Source of the DNA: Methylibium rhizosphaerae | Lineage (GTDB): Bacteria > Pseudomonadota > Gammaproteobacteria > Burkholderiales > Burkholderiaceae_C | Assembly (NCBI RefSeq): GCF_006386545.1 | Contig: NZ_SWAR01000046.1 | Span: 1-40,576 of the forward strand | Direction of reading: 5' to 3' | Length of the DNA: 40,576 bases | Part shown: piece by piece, positions 32,527 through 40,576 of the stretch | Position numbering within the stretch: the stretch's first letter is position 1 | Layout: every line of letters begins with the position of its first letter | Notes under the pieces: generated by a model | Database searches by the model: none | What the model saw: the letters and a program-made list of their open reading frames with translations, nothing else | Told to the model about the DNA's origin: nothing | Program-made: the position numbers and the translations under genes

Positions 32527-32560
32527 GCAAGGGGCCGGGCCTTGCTTGGGAGCGGCCCGG
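32527..32560 (+). other. two mutually exclusive hairpins in the antiporter upstream region
   Basis: One hairpin pairs gcaagg (32527-32532) with ccttgc (32540-32545). Another pairs ccgggcc (32535-32541) with ggcccgg (32554-32560). They share bases 32540-32541 and clash in space, so only one can form. This resembles an attenuator layout. The rest of the 294-bp gap (32482-32775) shows no gene. Confidence 0.35.
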
Positions 32561-32775
32561 CGCTGCGGCCCGACAGGTGACCCTCACACTTGTCCGTGGT
32601 GTGCCTGCGAGGCTGCGTCTGCCGCGAACATGACGCCTTCGGGAACTTCACCGTCGCTTTTATCATCCAGCACCCGGCTCTGGTGCATCGGGCTGCCACA
32701 TTGCCCGGCGTTGCCTTGAGTTGAACGCCGCCCGCGCCACGCGGGCATTCCGACGTCCAACCTTTGGTTCAAGGC

Positions 32776-34410
32776 GTGCACGACCTCACCGTCATCACCA
32801 CACTCGTCGGCGCGCTGCTCGCCGCGCTGCTGCTCGGCTGGCTGACCCAGCGCATCGGGCTGTCCACCATCGTGGGCTACATGCTCGCAGGCATCGTGGT
32901 CGGCCCCTTCACGCCCGGCTTCGTGGCAGACACGCGGCTGGCCTCGCAGATGGCCGAGATCGGCGTGATCCTGCTGATGTTCGGCGTGGGGCTGCACTTC
33001 CATCCGCAGGAGCTGTTGCGGGTGTGGCGCCTTGCGGTGCCGGGCGCCATCGGCCAGAGCGCGCTGGCCGGCCTGGCAGGCTGGGCGCTGGCGCGGGCCT
33101 TCGGCTGGTCGCATTCGGCCGGCGCGGTGTTCGGCATGGCGCTGGCCGTCGCGAGCACCGTGGTGCTGATGAAAATGCTGGTCGAGCAGGACCGGCTGAG
33201 CGAACGCGACGGTCACGTCGCGGTGGGCTGGCTCATCGTCGAAGACCTGTTCACCGTGGCCGCGCTCGTGGTGCTGCCGGCCATGGCCTCGGGCGGCACC
33301 GATGCCGGCAACCTGCTGCCGGCCCTGCTCAAGGCGCTGGCGCTGGCCGGCACTTTCGCCCTGCTCGTGTGGATGCTGGGCACGCGCGTGCTGTCATGGC
33401 TGATGGAGCGCATGGTCCGCGCCGGCTCGCACGAACTCTTCACGCTCACCGTGTTCGTGGTGGCGCTCGGCGTCGCGGCCATCGCGGCCGAGGTCTTCCA
33501 CGTGTCGGTCGCGCTGGGCGCCTTCTTCGCCGGGCTGGTGCTCGGACAGTCGCGCTTCGGGCCGCAGGCCGCCGCCGACATGGGCCCCTTCCGCGACGTG
33601 TTCTCGGCACTGTTCTTCGTGTCGGTGGGCATGCTGTTCAATCCCGCCTTCGTGCTCGAGCGCCCCGGCCTCGTGCTGGCCGCGCTGGCCATCGTGATGG
33701 TGGTCAAGCCGCTGGCGGCCTGGCTGATCGTCGCCGCGCTGCGCGGCACGGTGCGCACCTCGGCCACTGTGGCGGTGGGGCTCGCGCAGATCGGTGAGTT
33801 CTCGTTCATCCTGGGCAGCCTGGGTGTGGCGCTGGGCATCCTGCCGCGCCAGGCGATGGACACCCTCGTCGTGGTGGCCATCGTGTCCATCGCGATCAAC
33901 CCGGTGCTGTTCCGCTTCGCCGCCAGGCTCCTGACCAGGAGGGCACGCGCAGAAGAAGCCGCCAGCGCCGCCGAGCGCGCGCACCAGGCCGCAACCGCCC
34001 CGCCGGCCGCGGTGCCCGTCGTGATGGTCGGGTTTCGTTCGCTGGGCCGGCGCTTGGCGCGCCGCTGCGCCGACATGGGCGTCGTGCTGCGAGTGGTCGA
34101 CACCGACGACGGCGAGGCCCAGGCCGGCCTGCCGTTCGAGCGTGTGGTGGGCGACCCCACCGACCCCGAGCTGCTGCGCGCCGCCGGCGTGGCCGAGGCA
34201 CGCACGCTGCTGGTGGCCGACCTGTCCCTGGCCGACAAGATGCAGGTGTGCCGCGCCGCGCGGCAGCTGAACCCGCGAGTGGCCATCATCAGTGCCGCAG
34301 CCAATGACGCCGAACGGGCCTGGCTGCAGGAGTTCGGCGCGCACTTCGTGTGTGACGCGCTCGACGAGATGAGCGAACAGCTGGCGCGCTCGGTGCGCGC
34401 CAGCCTGTAG
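32776..34410 (+). CDS. monovalent cation:proton antiporter, YbaL/KefB-type (CPA2) with RCK domain
   Basis: A protein of about 544 residues. Twelve or so transmembrane helices of the CPA2 Na+/H+ exchanger fold (about 1-390) show VGYMLAGIVVGPFTPGFV, GVILLMFGVGLHF, GWLIVEDLF and GAFFAGLVLGQS. They are followed by a short Ala-rich linker and a cytosolic TrkA-N (RCK) NAD-binding domain (about 410-530). It most resembles E. coli YbaL (my recollection of its sequence aligns well from residue 1). It probably exports K+ or Na+ under stress or redox control. GTG 32776 is chosen by alignment to that N-terminus; TTG 32764 is an alternative, and neither has a strong Shine-Dalgarno. It converges with a kinase gene 14 bp away. 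Confidence 0.88.
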   Translation: MHDLTVITTLVGALLAALLLGWLTQRIGLSTIVGYMLAGIVVGPFTPGFVADTRLASQMAEIGVILLMFGVGLHFHPQELLRVWRLAVPGAIGQSALAGLAGWALARAFGWSHSAGAVFGMALAVASTVVLMKMLVEQDRLSERDGHVAVGWLIVEDLFTVAALVVLPAMASGGTDAGNLLPALLKALALAGTFALLVWMLGTRVLSWLMERMVRAGSHELFTLTVFVVALGVAAIAAEVFHVSVALGAFFAGLVLGQSRFGPQAAADMGPFRDVFSALFFVSVGMLFNPAFVLERPGLVLAALAIVMVVKPLAAWLIVAALRGTVRTSATVAVGLAQIGEFSFILGSLGVALGILPRQAMDTLVVVAIVSIAINPVLFRFAARLLTRRARAEEAASAAERAHQAATAPPAAVPVVMVGFRSLGRRLARRCADMGVVLRVVDTDDGEAQAGLPFERVVGDPTDPELLRAAGVAEARTLLVADLSLADKMQVCRAARQLNPRVAIISAAANDAERAWLQEFGAHFVCDALDEMSEQLARSVRASL

Positions 34411-34424
34411 TCGGCAGCCGATAT

Positions 34425-36622
34425 TCAGCGACCGCGAGCCAGCGCAGCCGCCGTATCCGGCAGGTGCCCGGCCAGCCAGGCCGAGATGGCATCCGACAGC
34501 GCGCAGGGATCGGCGGGCTTCACGAGGTGCAGGTCGAAGCCCGCCTCGAAGGCTCGGGTCTGGTCCGCCTTGCTGCCGTAGCCGGTGACCGCCACCAGCA
34601 TGGCCCCTTGCGTCTGCGGCAGCTTGCGCAGGCGCCGGGCCACCTCGTAGCCGTCGAGGCCCGGCAGGCCGATGTCGAGCACCACCACCCTGGGCGCATA
34701 GACCGGCGCGCTGGCCAGGGCCTGCAGGCCGTCGCACACCGTCTTGACCTCGTGGCCCAGCATGCCGAGGAACATCGCGATGGATTCCGCGGCGTCGTGG
34801 TTGTCGTCGACCACCAGCACGCGGCAGCCGGTGGCGGCCGGTGCGTCGCCCTGCTCGAGCATGAGCGGCGCGGCGCCCACTTCCACCAGGCATGGCAGGT
34901 ACACGCGGAACTCGGCGCCCTTGCCGGGCCCTGCACTGTCGGCAGCCACGCGGCCGTTGTGCATCTCGACCAGGCGCTGCACCAGCGTCAGCCCCACACC
35001 CAGGCCGCCCTGGGCACGATCGAGCGTGCGCTTGCCCTGCTCGAAGAGATCGAACACGTGTGGCAGCAGCTCGTCGTCGATGCCGATGCCGTTGTCGCGC
35101 ACGCCGATCACCGCCATGCCGTCGTCCTCGACGGTCAGCGACAGCTGGATGAGGCCGCCGTCCTCGGTGTACTTGGCGGCGTTGTTGAGCAGGTTGGCGA
35201 CGATCTGCGACAGCCGCGCGAAGTCGCCGCGCATCCACACCGCCTGGTCGGGCAGCGCCAATGCGAGGGTGTGGCCGCGTGCGTCGATCATCGGACGCAC
35301 CGTCTCGATGCTGTGCGCGATGACACCCAGCAGGTCCACCGGCTCGAGATGCAGCGCGATCTTGCCCTGGCTGATGCGCGCCACGTCCAGCAGCTCCTCG
35401 ACCAGCCGCGTCATGTGGTTCACCTGCCGGTCCATCACGTCGTTGGCCCGGGTGAGCCGCGGGTCCGCCGGTGCGATGCGGCGGATCACTTCCACCGCGT
35501 TCCGAATCGGCGCGAGCGGATTGCGCAGCTCGTGAGACAGCATGGCGAGGAACTCGTCCTTGCGGCGGTTGGACTGCTGCAGCTTGTTCTCGGCCTGCCG
35601 GCGCTCGACGATCTCCGCTTCGAGGCTGCGATACAGGCGCACGTTCTCGAAGGCCACCGCCGCGCGGTCAGCCAGGTCGTCGAGCGCGCTCCATTCCTGC
35701 GGCGCGATGTCGGTTGCCACCAGCAGCGCACCCAGCAGGCGGTTGCCGATGGTGAGCGGCAGCACCGCCCCCAGGCTCGGCGGCGGCACCGGTGCCCCGG
35801 CGTCCGTATCCAGCGACACGAGCGCCGACAGCACCGAGGCATCGAGGTCGACGCGCATCTTCGAACCGAGGGCGCGGCCCACCGCGTCCTGCACGGCGGG
35901 CGGCAGCAGGCCCAGATCGCTCGCGGCGATGCGGCTTTCACCCGCGGCGGTGCACACGCAGCAGGTCGTGCGGGTTCCCTCGTGCGTGTCGCCCATCGTC
36001 ATCAGCAGGGCCATGCAGCCCAGCGACGGCACCACCAGCTGCAGCAGCGTTCGGGTGCTGACCTCGGCATCGAGCGAATCGCCCAGCGCCCTGCTGGCGC
36101 GCGCCAGGAAGCTGGAGCGCCGGGTGTTCTCCTCGGCCGCTCGCCTGGCCGCCTCGGCCGCCACGAGCGCCAGCCGCTCCTCGGACTGCCTGCGCACGCG
36201 GCGCTGCATCTTGTGCAGCTCGACGAACACGCGCACCTTGCTGCGCAGCACCTCCGGCACCACCGGCGACAGGATGTAGTCCACCGCGCCCAGCGAATAG
36301 CCGAGGGCGGTCTGCATCTCGTCGGTGTAGGCGGTGATGAAGATGATCGGCGTGTGCGCAGAACGCTTGTACTTGCGGATGAGGCTGGCGGTTTCGAAGC
36401 CGTCGATGTCGGGCATGTTGACGTCGAGCAGGATCACCGCGAAGTCGCGGTGCAGCACCTCGCGCAGCGCTTCGCTGCCCGAGCGCACCAGCACGAGGTC
36501 CTGGCCGAGCTCCTCGAGCACGGTGCGGAAGACCAGCAGCTTCTCCGGCAGGTCGTCGACCACCAGGATGCCGGTGCGGTCATCGTCGGCGTCGGTGCCG
36601 GCGAAGCGGCCCTGGGGGTCGA

Positions 36623-36626
<4 letters not shown>
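34425..36626 (-). CDS. hybrid histidine kinase: receiver-GAF-HisKA-HATPase-receiver
   Basis: A 733-residue cytosolic signalling protein. An N-terminal receiver has ILVVDDLPEK and phospho-Asp68 in LLDVNMPDIDGFE, but the usual Lys-Pro is LSPVVPEV, with Ser at the expected lysine. A GAF-like domain follows (about 180-330), a coiled linker, HisKA with phospho-His365 in SHELRNPLAP, HATPase with NLLNNAAKYTEDGG and DNGIGI, and a C-terminal receiver with Asp651 in VVLDIGLPGLDGYE. There is no membrane segment. GTG 36626 overlaps the stop of the upstream kinase gene (GTGA), so the two are translationally coupled. A longer frame to 36713 is an overprint. Probably works downstream of or together with the poly-HAMP kinase in a phosphorelay. 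Confidence 0.9.

Positions 36627-40576
<3,950 letters not shown>

Noticed and set aside
32486-32719. 77-codon frame in the gap before the antiporter
   Set aside because: Pro/Cys/Ala-rich with no ribosome site and no family resemblance; overlaps several hairpins and looks non-coding.

Overview
The window is dense, high-GC DNA (codon third positions strongly G/C) with long antisense open frames, as expected for a chromosomal segment of a betaproteobacterium. Gene content fits Burkholderiales: pepA-holC divergent from lptF-lptG, a CysB-type regulator, a FimV-like protein and a Burkholderiales-style intergenic hairpin repeat at the left edge. Genus assignment is inference; no rRNA or tRNA gene is visible. 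I see no insertion sequence, phage gene or CRISPR array.

Left third (1-14.9 kb): a carbohydrate, probably polyol, utilisation locus. Leftward genes, in transcription order, are a Tat-type periplasmic sugar-binding protein (10651-9617), an RbsA-like double ATPase, an RbsC-like permease, an aldo/keto reductase, a DhnA/LsrF-type class I aldolase and a very large exported protein combining propeller-like, LamG, PKD, diheme cytochrome c and ricin-B lectin regions (4981-302). Divergently, a FGGY kinase, a GlpD-like FAD dehydrogenase and a GntR/UTRA regulator are chained by 4-bp overlaps and end at a strong bidirectional terminator. Two copies of TGTCATRACA in the divergent promoter region are good candidate operators. 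The enzymes suggest import, phosphorylation, oxidation to a keto-phosphate, then aldol cleavage. The substrate cannot be read from the sequence.

Middle (14.9-27 kb): mostly housekeeping genes. These are a branched-chain amino-acid type binding protein; pepA-holC-small protein; lptF-lptG (LPS export) followed with almost no spacing by a sirohydrochlorin chelatase-like gene, cysB and a methionine-aminotransferase-like gene, forming a sulfur-flavoured tail to the LPS operon; a FimV-like inner-membrane protein; an enoyl-CoA hydratase family protein; and a histidine phosphatase.

Right third (27-40.6 kb): a class II aldolase-family gene divergent from a Crp/Fnr regulator that is followed by an ACAD10/11-type pair (aminoglycoside-phosphotransferase-like kinase plus acyl-CoA dehydrogenase); a conserved-looking hypothetical protein divergent from a Nu-class-like glutathione transferase; a YbaL/KefB-type cation:proton antiporter; and, convergent to it, two overlapping hybrid histidine kinases. 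The upstream kinase runs off the right edge and carries a poly-HAMP array with an exact 276-bp period.

The best candidates for something undescribed are the kinase-first/aldolase polyol locus with its linked diheme-lectin protein, and the poly-HAMP plus receiver-GAF-kinase-receiver tandem.
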